Assembly: GCA_021234155.1 (NCBI GenBank)
Contig: JAJEKV010000039.1
Location: 8,321,077-8,385,076 of the forward strand
Source of the DNA: Isoetes taiwanensis
Taxonomy: Eukaryota > Streptophyta > Lycopodiopsida > Isoetales > Isoetaceae
Reading direction: 5' to 3'
Length of the DNA stretch: 64,000 nt
This document shows positions 10,250-22,500 of the stretch, piece after piece. The translations under genes were made by a program, and so were the position numbers. The stretch's first letter is position 1. Every line of letters starts with the position of its first letter. The notes beneath the pieces are model-generated. The model worked only from the letters and a program-made list of their open reading frames with translations. It made no database searches and was not told the DNA's origin.

Positions 10250-11440
10250 GGCACGCAGAGTATTTATCTCATTAAGAAAAAGCCATGTCCAAAGAGCCGT
10301 GCTTTGCTTTGCTTTGCTTTGTCCCTGTGAACACTCCAAGTGACCGGGTTTCTACTCCGATGTTAAAGGGTCATGAATATTTTTGTATGTAAATTTATCA
10401 GAATTTACTATCTAACTCTAATGGTTTTGTGATCGCATAATGAGTTGTATCTCCAATGCTAAGAATATCACAAGGTAGAGCAAAGTAGTGAAGTGGAGGA
10501 GCGTTGTATTTAGAGTCCAGGATATGGTATTTCTGGCCTTTTCTTTTATCAGCCATTGTACACTTTCGCAATTTCAAGCTCAGAACCAACTGTTTTGAGG
10601 CATTGTTTGATCAATCCGACTCTATCTGAGCTCAAATCGCTTCCTCTCTTCATCAAACCAGCATTAAAGAGGCTGACAAAGTGATTAGAATAGCTTTTGA
10701 AGTAGTTCAAGCCACCCACGGAGCTGCAAGAATGATTCCACTAAAGATCTCAGCTCCGTCGCGCAGTTTCCCACTTGGTTTTTGGCCAAAACTGAAATCC
10801 CCTTGAAGAGCTAAAGGCTTATGGATAAATCGAATATGGATGAAATAGTCGATCTGGCAGAAGTGTCAAGAATTGGTCGTTGTTGGTCTGAAACTGGTCA
10901 AAAGCTCGAGGTTGTTGTTAGTAGATATCGCAAAATTGGTCGATGCCCTTTTATATAGCCAATGTCGAAGCTTTTGACAAAAGGTAAAGGTTTACCAAAA
11001 GAATATCTTTGCTTTCCTTTTTTAATTGATGGCACAGCTCCTTCCCTTGAATCACGAGTCCCCTTTGAAGTGGCCTTTTCCATATATTAAGTCGACCTTT
11101 TTGCTTTTATTATTATTCGCTCCTTTGGCTTAAATACCTCGACCCCTCCACTAGGTAATGCTAAGCTTGCCATTAATAGTAGGATGCATTTGTGACCAAT
11201 GGTTTAGCAATGGTTCTTATAATATCATGTGCCTCTTTAATCATTATACTCTTGGGACAACACAGAAAAATATGATTTACATGGACTTTGGCATTTTTCC
11301 TAGTCCATTAAATGTGGATCACTCGTCCGTGCTTGCTCCATATCATGCTCCCAATTGACAACATTGAAAGAGCCTCTAGAACCAATCTCCCTGTCTCAAT
11401 GCGGAGCGATGCACACCTGTGCGAAGTGAAGCTATCAGTT
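10250..11440. other. Intergenic stretch, no gene; shares a module with 40660-40735
   Basis: No coding evidence. At about 10500-10560 the sequence GTATTTAGAGTCCAGGATAT then GGTATTTCTGGCC and TTATCAGCCA recurs in the same order at 40660-40735, where the GGTATTTCTGGCC word is multiplied. Both look like parts of one dispersed repeat. Confidence 0.5.
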
Positions 11441-13960
11441 TAAACAAGTAGCATCGTGGACCCTTTTGTGAGCTCGAGATTGATCTGTTGGTGGTAGTGT
11501 GCCATTTTGACCTGCTCCAGGGTAGCTACATTCCAAAGCTTAATAAGACAGCAAGCATCAAGATACTGTCCCAAGTGATGGTCGCCTTCTTCAATTTGGA
11601 TCTGTATGCACCAATATGCACATGTGCTCTTGCACATTCCATCGGTAGAACCACTGAGCTCGTCTTTCCCTCCAACAGGCTTTAAGATGTTGCGGACCCA
11701 ATATCATGGCATAAGCAAGGTTGGGGAGATGAGCAGTTGATATGACAGTCAAGTGCAGTCCTCTAATGAGGCAAGAAATCCATTTTTTGCAGAAAGATCT
11801 GATACGGGATTGTGGACTTTGCCCCAAGTGCCTGAGCTAGGAAGTCTTTCTGCACCTGCTCTAGGGCATTCCAGGCAGTGAGGGATACCACCAAGCTCCA
11901 GACCTCGATCCTATATATGAGAACATGCTCCACAAAAACCTTGAACAAGTGCGATTGTTGGGCCTAGTCATACAACTCTACTTTTAACTGTTGTTCTACA
12001 TTTCATATAGTGTTTTTCAACCCATTGTCATGCGCAAGCAGATGGAAGTGTTCTAGTATGCGATAGAAGGAAATTCCACTCCCGAATACTAGGTGGGTGC
12101 CACCTCCACATTTTGGCACTAATAAATGAAGGAGGGGGGCCTTGGCTAGCACGAGGACAAGATGAGCATCACCTTAGTTTTGGCCAAATTAACTCGCATG
12201 CCAGTGGTCCTGCAGAAAGTATCTAGGGCCATTCAAATGGCACAGCATTTCATTTGGGGCGTAGGCTAAGAGGTCCATCAGAGTATATGAGCTGCCTAAT
12301 GATTTAGTGCACGAGCTGAGCTCTGGATCCCTCGTGTTCAACACGCCAACCTTTCAACTAAGCAATATATAAGCAAAACAATGTTAGAAAGACTGGGCAT
12401 CCCTGGCAGCCCCCAATAGTATTGATGACAGGTTGTTCTAACAGTGTCAGTCAGACACATGTCTCATATAACCTTCGCATTTTGCAAATCAATAGGGGCC
12501 TCCAACTGCCTCAATCTTTCCCACAACTTGTACCGAGGCACATTAACAAAAGCCTTTGCAAAATACCTTTGGCGAGACGCTATAAGCCCTTGCTGGTCCC
12601 TGCCACTGTAATAATTAGTGTCGAGCATATTTGTGAGGTATTGCTACTCGAACCCCAAGCGGATCATAAAATTGTTGCCATATTGTACACATTGCTCTAA
12701 AGTGATGTTTCTCGCAGGCTGCAGAGGCTTCTTTACTACTCTTCATCAGAATATCTTGGGATGATGATCTAGGAGATAGAACATTTCTTTTTGATATTTT
12801 GCAATGTACCTAACTTTCTTTCTCTTGAGAAAAGTGCGGTATTGTTTGATCGCAGGCAGGAGTAAGGTGCGGTTAGTGACCTATTGAAGCCAGAATTTGA
12901 GCTCCCTACATTGGTCATCAAATCACTGATACAAAGAAAGGTTGTAACCCCCAAGAGACTTTGTAGGCAATTTCTCACAAAGCATTTATCGGCAGCAGTC
13001 ATAAGCACATTGAACAATTGGAGAGTCTGTTGTAGTAGCATGGGAAGCTACAATATTTCCTCTAGGTTGGCTGTGACCATCTTGGCATAGAGCTCTGTGT
13101 CGTAGTCCAACCATAGCGGAGGCATGCGGGGGTGTTGGAGCGCTAAGGGATCCGAACAGTTTGCCAATCCACCTACAGGAAAAGGGATTGGTGATCAATC
13201 CACTTCATCTCTACTGTCTGTACCAATGCAAAGGTGGATGATCAGGTACAGATCCTGCTCTGCCATCAATGCGTAATCCATGACACTAGAGCTACCCCCT
13301 AGTTCTCCTGTCTACAAATGTGGCTTCTAAAGTATGGCCACTGTGCTAGACCATTGTAGACCAAGTCAAAGATGGTGCACAGCAGAAGCAACTGACTGCC
13401 ATAGCGCGTGACCTGGTGGGTTCTGCCATCTGATGTTTGTGGCTAAGTCGTCTCTGCAGGACAGAGCTGTAACTGTCCTCTACCAAGGAGTCAAGTTTTC
13501 CTAGCTATTTTATCCCCATGTGTGCATTGAAGTCTCCAAGCAACATGATCCTGCCCAACTGTTTGTGCTGATGTATGTCATTATACAGATCGACATACAG
13601 ATCCGACATGTTCACATCTAAGTGATAGTGCTAGAAGTTACGATCTGCATGTGGAAGATAGTATTTTGCCGCAAAGAGAGGTTTGACATTGCAATTCTGC
13701 ACTCGTGTCCATAGGTAACGATTGTGCCTGTCTGTCTTGTGCAAGGAGACTGACGGTGCCAAGGTTGTTGAATAGTAGAAAGCAATATTCCCGTGTCCTC
13801 ATTTGCCTGTGTACTCATTGAACAATGAGTAGTGCTGATAGTCCGACAGATCCGGTAGCTTGCGCCCTGCATGTTCCCAGGTCTCCATAAGGAAGATGAA
13901 ATCCATATCCACATCGGTGGAGTTGAGACTATAACCATCATCCAATTAAATTGGGATTAT
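11440..13960 (-). pseudogene. Decayed LINE (non-LTR retrotransposon)
   Basis: Read on the minus strand from 13960 downwards. An AP-type endonuclease region is seen first, with the diagnostic motif MLLGDFNAHMG at about 13515-13550. Around 12300-12440 lies a reverse-transcriptase region with a QGCP motif, LFCLYI and a degenerate (Y/A)xDD block (read as IYSDG). Downstream sequence (11440-11900) is shared with the fragment at 4690-4930. In intact elements these would copy the RNA at a nicked target site. Every few dozen codons a stop or frame change intervenes, and YADD is lost, so the copy is dead. The family (L1-, RTE- or Jockey-like) cannot be decided by eye. Confidence 0.75.
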
Positions 13961-14274
13961 GTCAACTCCAAAATCACGCCAATCTGCTATTGTCTTCTAG
14001 GGGGTTTTTGTTTTTTTTAATCTTTTTTTTTTTTTACTTCAAAAATAACATAAGGTTGCGATTCACGTGTGACGTTTCATATGCGAATTGAAATATGCAA
14101 AAATGAAGAGCAAGTTGCTAACATAGATGAGACCAAAATTGCTTGCTCGATAGATGATAATATTAGGTTTGATAATAACAGATTGCATTATTTGCGAGGC
14201 AATTCCAGACTCGAAATTATCGATACATGGCACAAATATCATACAAAAATATCATATATTCCAATAAAACATTA

Positions 14275-14885
14275 AGGGATCAATCCATGTTTTTCCACAT
14301 ATTTAACAAGGTATGGTTCCATGTCAGCCGTTCTATCCAGTTCTGGGTACGAATCTAACACTTCACCCACCGTCATCCCCATAGACACAAACTTCACCAG
14401 AAAATCATCTGTCGCAAAGTTTTTTGGATCGTAAGATGGTGGATTCAGGGCCTGCGTTTGATTGTAGAAGCATTTGAGAGCATCATCATCCACTATGATT
14501 ATATCATCCTTATTCTCGATACCAAGTTCGTCTACTCAAGTGTTTGATGAAGATAGGCTTGCCTGTTGGATCCTTGGGATTAGTGAACTTCACACATTTG
14601 TTCTGATCCCAAAAGGTCAACCAATGTCTATGCATTTCCCCCAGTGCCTCCAAAGTATCCTTGATGTTCCTTAGTTCCATGGATGACCAAATACCAACTC
14701 GAAATAACCTGAATGCCTCATCTAGCATCTCCTTCAAGTGCGGCCGCGGATAGATCCACTTGATGTTTGATTCTACTGGTGTCTGATGAAACTGTTCGCT
14801 AGCCACTTTATTTTTCGAGAAGTCTTGCAAAGGACTCCGTTTAGGTCGAACACCACAACCTTCTTAGAAACGCAATGGAAGCTGA
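14275..14885 (-). pseudogene. FCP1/NIF-like HAD phosphatase, frame-shifted
   Basis: The minus strand from about 14885 gives KKVVVFDLNGVLCKTSRK, a HAD motif I of DLNGVL type. After a frame change in an A-run (about 14812) it continues with WIYPRPHLKEMLDEAFRLF and VGIWSSMELRNIKDTLEAL, then LTFWDQNKC and GKPIFIKHL, the pattern of the NLI-interacting-factor (FCP1-like) CTD phosphatase fold. A second one-base shift near 14536 leads into IIIVDDDALKCFYN, the motif with acidic residues expected near the C-terminus, and a tail ending GLIP and a stop. Such proteins remove phosphate from serine in proteins such as the RNA polymerase II tail. No upstream exon was resolved. It lies just 3' of gene B, same strand; whether they belong together is unknown. 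Confidence 0.75.
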
Positions 14886-15447
14886 AACATCAAACATGTA
14901 TCCGGTCGCAAGAATACGATAACACAAACAACAAACGCGCCAAGCGTGATTTGAAATAGTCATAATCAAATCGCTTCGGCGTGATTTAGGTTGACAACGA
15001 AAAATAATCAAAAGCGGCTTTGGCGATTTAATTCAAAGGTAATACAAATTAAATCACGCGGCGTGGGCGATTTAGGCAGGCAAGGCCATACCTATCATCT
15101 TCGGTTTATTTTTGCCGTCATCGGCGTCATTCTCCCCTTCGCCACCCTTAATCTTCGTCTTCTTCGATTTGTTAGAATTGTTATTTTCTATTAGTTCCAA
15201 GCGTCCTTCACAACCGACATTATTTTACTATTGATTTGGCAAACCTGCGGAATCACTAGAGAGCCTTAGCCGTTGCCTTCATTTTCGGTTTCCCTGTCAA
15301 TTAGTTCATTGTTAACCTGTGAATCTACTCTATTGTTGCTTGCATCACCCGCAATGTGGGCAAAAATATTCCCTAAGTTCGCCGCCATCACGCGATTACT
15401 TTGAGCAGCCGGTTTAGCGGCTATTTGTTCATTTCTTGCTTTTCTTC

Positions 15448-16386
15448 TTATCGGTGCAGATTACTAGGTCCCTCACCAGAAGCAACGTCCACTTTCGAAT
15501 TGGACAAGTCTACGAGACTTTTGATTGCTGATGATTTCAGGTTGCCATAAGGGCCTTTAGGAGACTTGGCAAGCACATGCATGAGGAATGGTTCAAGAAA
15601 GTCTTTGGCCTGCTCATCACTCACAAAGCAGTGACATCTTCTTGCACCCATAAGAGCCTCTCGGGCAATATAACCTCCAACATGAAGCTCCAAGCAGGTT
15701 GTATCAATTGGAGCAAATGCCTCGACGAGGTAAGCAGCCATAGACGGGGGAAATCCATTTTTATTTAAGGGGCCCTTCTCCTTAGTTTGTAGCTCGTACT
15801 TGATTTCCCCACTTAGGAGGGGGTCCCGATCCTCATCCTCTTCTGACTCATCCTGTTCTGACTGATCCTGATCCGTATGAAAGAATATAGTTCTTAAGTC
15901 TGGATCATCTAGAAGAAAACATTCCCATGCACTGCTATTGTCACCCTTGGCCTTAGCAATATCATATTCGTCGTCTGATAGCATGGCTATCATAATGAAG
16001 ATCACATGTGCCATCTTCCGTGCTGTTCGCAGCTCATTATCCTTAACATCATATATTAGGCATCCCTCCCTAATAACTTTGAGGCACTCCAGATCATGAG
16101 CAGCGGATAGTGCATGCAGATGTGACTCACCTGAAGGACAAACGATGACAATAGTGAAGGACCTCTCAGTTGTCAATCCTATACAGCTGGTAAAGAAGCT
16201 GTTGTAGTCCTTCTGGTTCATGCCCATATCTCCTCTCCCACCCCTGCTGTCCAACACAAAGAGTGATATATTTTTAAGGCCAGAAGTTGATTCTGGCAAG
16301 AGACCTTTGTACCCAATGGAGACTGAATACTGGACAGCGTCGTCTTCTCCAGTAATCTTCTTCACAAGGGCCACTTTTCTTCTCAA
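15448..16386 (-). CDS. Gene B, 3' exon: methyltransferase-like domain
   Basis: A 312-residue open frame, the best-preserved part of gene B. Residues about 60-150 (NQKDYNSFFTSCIGLTTERS...ARKMAHVIFIMIAM) align by eye with gene A (SVEEYQKFMDQISILTDQQL...VLVMYVAR). An acidic linker DQDQSEQDESEEDEDRD follows, then a block TTCLELHVGGYIAREALMG and a conserved-looking SDEQAKDFLEPFLM. That block resembles the AdoMet-binding strand-loop-helix of DNA methyltransferases (compare gene A, VLDFFSGGSFSRAALCEGY). No DPPY-type catalytic motif is seen, so activity is doubtful. Upstream in another frame (16400-16560) a piece with KYKVSNDDIKKFVFWSKDF continues the homology but contains a stop. Function unknown; family membership inferred from gene A. 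Confidence 0.6.
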   Translation of the reverse strand: MRRKVALVKKITGEDDAVQYSVSIGYKGLLPESTSGLKNISLFVLDSRGGRGDMGMNQKDYNSFFTSCIGLTTERSFTIVIVCPSGESHLHALSAAHDLECLKVIREGCLIYDVKDNELRTARKMAHVIFIMIAMLSDDEYDIAKAKGDNSSAWECFLLDDPDLRTIFFHTDQDQSEQDESEEDEDRDPLLSGEIKYELQTKEKGPLNKNGFPPSMAAYLVEAFAPIDTTCLELHVGGYIAREALMGARRCHCFVSDEQAKDFLEPFLMHVLAKSPKGPYGNLKSSAIKSLVDLSNSKVDVASGEGPSNLHR

Positions 16387-16399
16387 CTTCGGCCCATTA

Positions 16400-18060
16400 C
16401 CTTAGGGGTAGAGTCTCCTTATGTTTTGTATTTTTAGCCTTCCAATTCTTTAGGAAGTCCTTTGACCAGAATACAAACTTCTTGATGTCATCATTACTAA
16501 CCTTGTATTTGTCCGGCAATCAATTTAGGATAATGCCACATCCCCAGATAGCCTTTGTAACTTCGGCTCCCTCTGGTGACTTCATTTATTGCATACATCC
16601 TTCACATGGCTGCAGCACTCAGCGAAGGACATCCTATCCTTAGTGAAAGCACTCTTCTTGTATAAGACTTCCTTCTTTTTAGCTTTGGTCTAAAACCCAA
16701 ATGGTCTCCGGCGTCGTCCTAGCCCACGAGTCTTTCTCATCTCTGTCACATTCAAGTCAAAGATGCTTACATCAGGGAGGCACCCTACCCATAGTATCGG
16801 CAGCTTCCCTTGTGCATAAAGCGTCCGAATTCATTCCACTTGAGCCATCGCCTCCTTACAAAACACAATCTTATCTGAGTCTGTTGGTCGACACGCTAGA
16901 TGAGCTTCGGAAAAAGGATGCGCAATGTCATCACCACCTTTTTTCTTTGATTTTCTTGCAATCTTCTTCTTCTCCTATATAATTGTTCTGCGGCGAGTCA
17001 GCTCCGGCTTGACTTGAATGCCTCGGACTTTGACCCCATACATGCGGTGGGCAATGGGCAGCCATATTCCACCTGCTTGTTGGCGGTGGCGCGGTTGTTC
17101 CGCGTATGGACTGCAATAGTACGGACATTGAATCGATATCATAGAATAGAAACCGCCCGGCGTGTTTTCAAATCAATCAATTCCGCGCTGGCGTGTTTTC
17201 AAATCAATTGGTTGATTTGAAAAACGCTGGCGTCGAAATACAATTTTATGAAACCGGGTTGATTTGAAAACACGCTGGCGTGAATTGATTGATTTGAAAA
17301 CTGCGCTGGCGTGGAATTGGTTTGATTTGAAAAACGCGCTGGCGTGAATTCAATTTATGAAACCAGGCGGCGTGAATTCAATTGAATTGAAAGAACGACG
17401 GGGCGTGAATATACATCCTAATGCGGTTAGTTACCTTTTGTATAGAAATGTCTTCCCCATTTCATTCAAAGTTGCACTAATCTCGACCAAATCTGCGGGT
17501 GAGGTATTGGCATCAAGATCGACACCTCCTATAATGCATAGTGATTGTAGAGCAGCGTTTTGGCACTGTTTGTTACTTTTGCGCGATGAGGGCCTTACGT
17601 GCCTCAACAGAATCTTTGCCCGTCGATGGCTAATTTAATTTAATATTTTCATTTAACAATATCTCACGGAAGTTCGTCCACACGGCCGGGCTTGTTGAGA
17701 TCATATCCCAAGGTAGCACATCCACCGGCATAGGCATTTGACTGGATTACTAATCATGCTCGAACAATCTCCATGGCATGTCTTTGGATCATATCTTACG
17801 CTAACATAAATGGAGCTTGGTGAGCGGATGAGGGACTTCACATGGATCATAAAAAGTTTCCTTAAGACCCAATGGATAATGGTGGTATTTATTGACTTGT
17901 TCATGGCCTCTAGGCTGCGCCACTCTCGTCTGTTCATTCTCAAAAGCGAAGCCTCCATGCAGCCGACAAGCTGCGGGTTGAACATCCTTCCCTAGATCTA
18001 GGACCCTCTTAGAAGCTTTCAAGTCAGCTAATTCCCTAGCTTGCTGCAAATAGTGACTTG
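16400..18060 (-). pseudogene. Gene B, 5' part: ParB-like region, broken
   Basis: The minus strand gives, in changing frames, PMPVDVLPWDM (about 17700-17750), IDGQ followed by a helical stretch (17585-17630), and LDANTSPADLVEISATLNEM (17445-17510). In gene A the same order is CADVVPFDP, IVNGNHTTAVAQIL and LAGNLTPTEYVKVSQETND. ADVVPFD and VNGNH are reminiscent of the ParB/Srx fold, where the G-x-H/R region binds CTP or carries activity. An intron appears to follow directly (17111-17434; GTAAC donor, TATTGCAG acceptor), at the equivalent place to gene A intron 1, and is filled with GGCGTG palindromes. Frameshifts and stops in nearly every exon make this a pseudogene. Confidence 0.5.
17111..17434 (-). 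repeat. Gene B intron with a cluster of seven GCTGGCGTG palindromic units
   Basis: Units centre near 17158, 17188, 17230, 17274, 17308, 17340 and 17368, with a weaker one near 17398. The theme is (A)AAACNCGCTGGCGTG(A/T) next to TTTTCAAATCAATT or its complement. CACGCTGGCGTG is itself a near-perfect palindrome, and the AT-rich arms also pair (AATTGGTTGATTTGAAA). The intron is defined by GTAACTAACC (minus strand) and TATTGCAG. A 324-bp intron made mostly of such units is unusual. Confidence 0.7.
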
Positions 18061-20838
18061 GTGTGGGTTTAGTGAACATGCCTCTCACGCATTTTGTAAC
18101 CCCTTGGCAAATAGATATTGGCGTAAGCTGCTACATTGGTTGGCCAACCATACTTAAAACATGTCTCACCGTTCACATCTGTCTTCATGAGCGTATCCTT
18201 GTATGCGGTAGCTCTACGGTGAGTAAGTCACGAGCAGATCGTTCTTTCTTACCTTACGTGTAATCTCCAAGAGCAATTTGCGGTTGGTGTCATCCTCTTC
18301 CTCACAAGAGATTAGGATCCCTTGTTTGGCCATCTTATGCGCTTCCTTTTTCCTCGAGAAGAGAGTTAAGTCGAGCTTGCCATTTGTCTTGGCAAGGTCA
18401 GCGTACCACTCGGCACCCTCGGCCCATTTCCTCTTCAGGCGGGGCGGGGTCGGTGGTTGCTATAAGAATCGGCCCTTCATCATCTAAGGTGAGATCATAT
18501 GGTATGCGCATCGGGGGTCATGCGCCCTTGCTTTCTTGGCGGGATTAGAACCCGAATTATTAGGGGTTTTCTTCCTCTTGAGCACCGCAAAGAAGATGAG
18601 CACTTTTTAGAGTACTTTTGAACAAAGAGATCATGCTTGGCGTGCATTTAAACCTAAATTAGTACAAATCACGCTTGGCGTGTTGGTAGCTCTATTATTG
18701 ACCATGCTATGCGTGAATTTGAAACTAAATTATTTTGCATCCACATTTTAAGCTACATACCCTTCATGAATCCATATTTCACACTATTTAACCTCATTGA
18801 ACATTGCTATCTCCAAGCTGTATAACACCGCTATATTCTATATATAAAAAGAGAGCAAAATTATGTTCTCTGAGCGGACAATCGAGCATTAACCGATGGT
18901 AATACTTAAAATTCATGCAAAGCATAATAACTCAAACTCATGCAAAACATATTAGCGAAGGCAAGGAAATATCTCAAATTCATGCAAGCATAATACTCTC
19001 CACACGGTGTGTGTGATACGTGGCAAATTAAATACCTTGAATAGGGTTACGTGTATTACTCGTGGTATTACGATCAACGTCCTCTAAAACTTGAGAAGAG
19101 CCGGGTTTAGAGATTCCTCTTCCACCGCTTCCTTTGCCCGTCGCCTCGACCTCGATTCGCTTTAGAAGACATCTCGGAATCGCCTAGTAATAGTGAAGTC
19201 GGAAGGTCGCTTTCGGATCTGGCCTTCGAGTTGCTTTCGAAGAAATAGCTTTTCTACTGTATGAGAAATAGAAATTTGAATTTCAAGAAAACACAAAATC
19301 ACGGTTTGAAATATTCTTGACACATACAAATAATAATGGCGAAGACCCGTCATGGAGCTTCTTTCATTAAGTTTTAAAAACCAATCTACCCAAAAAGTAT
19401 CATAAATTTATCGCCTAAGCGTAGTTAACCTAATCTTTCTTCTAATTGAATTTTTCCGGCCGCGGAGTTTCCATAGCGCCTTGACTTCTCAAATCAACTT
19501 GAGAGACTCAAATCGGCTTCTCAAGAATGGCTCTGAGAATTACGGTACTCATCTCATTCAATAGCTTGAACATTAATTTCCAATAGTAGGTGTGCGAATA
19601 GCAATTTTCTGCGATTAATAGAAGATGAATGTTTCATGTTAACTACAAATCAGAAAAGGAAAGTAGGATTATGCAAGATCGACTCCATCGATCCGATCAA
19701 TGCTGTCATGGAATTCGCTTCGGGGATAAGTATGTCCGAGTTCTGATTGATTCTTCTTCTGCGCTATGGATGAAGCTTTACCTGTGAGACACCCGGTGGG
19801 GATACGGTTGGAGAAAGTGTTGGAACATTTGTTGCATGGCCAAGAAACCGCTTAAAAAGGTATGTAACATGTATTACATTGTAGAAATATAGAAGTAGAC
19901 GAAATTTGTTGTATTCATTGAAAAAAGTTTACAATTGTATATAATGGATAAAGCTGGATAAACCGGACAAAAATCGGAGACTCTTGTTTCAAGCCCGGTC
20001 TCTTGAGTAGCTGGGCTATCGATCTCCCATTTCCATAGCTGGGCATAGTGGTGATCGGGTAGAACCCGGCAAAACACCGGGCTCTAGCTCCACCTCCCCT
20101 TTGCTCCACCTCCACCTCCTGCTCCTCCTCCTGCTCCATTGGTGAACCTCCAATGCATCATTATAAGCGCTGCGATGTAGTGGTTCCATTGGTTGAGCCA
20201 TCTCCATTGCATCATTATACACGCTTTGTGGTAGTGGTTCGTGTTGGGGCATCGGGCATAGAGGCTAACCACTAAGAACCGCATGACTCCTCATTTTGAA
20301 TATCGGTGGCCGGATCACGAGATTCACTCTCGATCAATGCATGTCTTGCATTCTCGAAGTGATTAGATAAGAGGGCCAGCCTCCGTGCGATTGCAAGGGC
20401 CCCGAGCCCGGATCTATCATTGCCCCAGCGCTCTGCGCCATCATCATTACTTGATCCAAGTACTCGGGGGTTGCAAGGCTGGTGCTCGGTTGGTGCTCGG
20501 CTGCGGTTCAACCCGGTTGGAGATTGGGTCAAGCTGGAGGCTGGGGCTGTGTGATTGCTGGCCCAAATGTAATTCCAATGCATCTTCGTCACCAATAGGG
20601 TGATTAATGTAACTTGGCATCTATCAATAGGAAGTGGCGGGAGTATCGGTATTCACGCTGGCGTGTTATATTTATTTATTTATATAAACTTAGAAACTAA
20701 GAACCACGCGGCGTGTTTAAGCGTAAAAGTTGAAACTAGGGATAAAATTGTTTTTGCCTTTCGTGTAAACGCTATATAGGAAAAACTATACATTTCGGCG
20801 TGCATTCGGTGAGAGAGGGAGAAAAAAAAACCTATCTG

Positions 20839-20925
20839 GATAGATAAGTAAATAGATAAAGGCCGGGCAATTATTTTTGCGCTCGTGTAAATAATTGCAC
20901 GGCCTTTATCTATTTACTATCTATC
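20839..20925. repeat. Long hairpin, about 37-bp stem and 12-base loop
   Basis: The left arm 20839-20876 (GATAGATAAGTAAATAGATA... to CAATTATTT) pairs with 20889-20925 (AAATAATTGC... to TATCTATC) with only one or two unpaired bases per arm. It could be a small MITE or, if transcribed, a small-RNA precursor. It sits among the locus B palindromes. Confidence 0.85.
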
Positions 20926-20994
20926 GCAATTTTTCCTCCCATTCTGCTGAGTGCAGCTGCCGGTATTCATTCATGTTGAAGGCTAAGGTTAGCA

Positions 20995-21017
20995 TGAAAC
21001 ACGCTTAGCGTGTTTCA
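20995..21017. repeat. Perfect 23-bp palindrome in locus B
   Basis: TGAAACACGCT, a central T, then AGCGTGTTTCA: both halves pair fully. A related half-site (GGCGTGTTTCAAATATTATC) follows at about 21030. With its AAACACG/CGTGTTT arms it resembles a protein-binding operator. Confidence 0.85.
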
Positions 21018-22389
21018 AATATTATCTTCGGCGTGTTTCAAATATTATCTTTCAGATTTTTCTAATGCTTTCTACTACACTTATTCATAATAGAAACTTG
21101 CATGCAATAGCATGATTAATTCAGGGAAGAGAAACTCAAGAATTTTCGAAGCAAAAAAAAGCGGATGAAGTTTATAAAAACTATTACGGTTTTCATAAAC
21201 ATCATCGCTTCCTCGCCTCGAGCAAATGCAAAAGCTTGTCTTCTTGGATTAAACCTGCCATTGAGATGAAACTTAAAACTAAATGAAAACTAACCTTGAG
21301 TTACGAGGCTGGAAGGATTGAAGAGGAGTACTATCTTGTGGTTTTAATTCGAGGCTTTTCGATTGCTGCGCCTTAGTCCTCAGCTTTTGGTTTTAATTAC
21401 GAGCCTCAGATGTCCTCTGCTTTCTGAGATGCTTCTGAGAACAAAAGGCGGAGTCTTTTTAGTAAGTTAGGAATTGCGAAACCAAACATCTAACATTCTT
21501 TGAATATAAATCTGCTCACCAAGATTTCGGGAGGGCGGATCAAAGGCATGAGGAAAAGCAAACCGGCAAATCGTATGAAGGAAGGAAGAAAATGTAGGAA
21601 CTTTGAGGCGTGAAATGGATTTATATAGGCATAATTAGAAATAAGTTAAGCGTGAATAATTGATTGCTTGAATTAACACGCTGGCGTCTGCAGTCTTCCT
21701 TGAGACATGACATGTATATGGTATATATGGAGAATATTGCATTTCATGCAATAAATTCTCGACATTTTATTCCATTTATTGCATTGAAAAAATAGAATTT
21801 ATAAATTTTATATAGGCTACATTAAAAATGATTTTAAAGGCAAAATTATCAAGGCTAAAAAATGACTTGTAAGGTTGGGGAATTGTTTTTAGGTAGGTAT
21901 AGGAGAATTTCCTATGGTTCTTTGTGATGAATCGAGAGATTTCTCATGTGGTTGATTTATAGTGTTCGAGACTTTGTTGAGACAAAATTTGCAGATACAA
22001 AATTTTAGAGAAAACAGCATTGACGAGCAGGAGACAAAATAATTGGAGAAAAGCAGGTTGGATGTAATTCAAATAATTTTATGTCTGAGAAAAAGCTGTT
22101 AGAAGAACCTTTGTTTGAAGAAAATTTTATGAAAATTGTTTGATTTCATTCATAAAAGTTTATATGTACAGCGAGTAAGCAGAAGGCTTGTAGCGAGGTG
22201 CCCGAAGGCTTTTCACAAAATTACATAAAAAATATGCCCGGAGGGGTGTCCAAAGCTTCACGTAGCAAACCAAAAACAAAAGGGGCGTCAGGGATGCATC
22301 ATTGATCTTCCCGTCACGCAACAAAGAAGAAAGAAAGGTGTTAGAAAAAGAAAGAAAGGTGAAAAAAAAAATAAAAGCAGACATGCAAA

Positions 22390-22500
22390 CCTGGCTCATC
22401 CCTCAACCATTCTAAAAATTGGTCGAATTGTCGACCTTCCTCCTCATCTTCTTCCTCCGCCTCCTCCTCCTCTTCAAAGATTTCATTCTCTGTTTTGAGG
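22390..22500 (-). CDS. Acidic exon (partial), unknown protein
   Basis: The minus strand reads an EEEE/DEEE-rich stretch followed by GRQFDQFLEWLRDEPG and a good donor (CAG|GTTTGC). The 5' boundary is unclear because GAGGAGGA simple repeats (22535-22690) make all frames open. Likely an exon of the locus B gene set. Role unknown. Confidence 0.35.
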
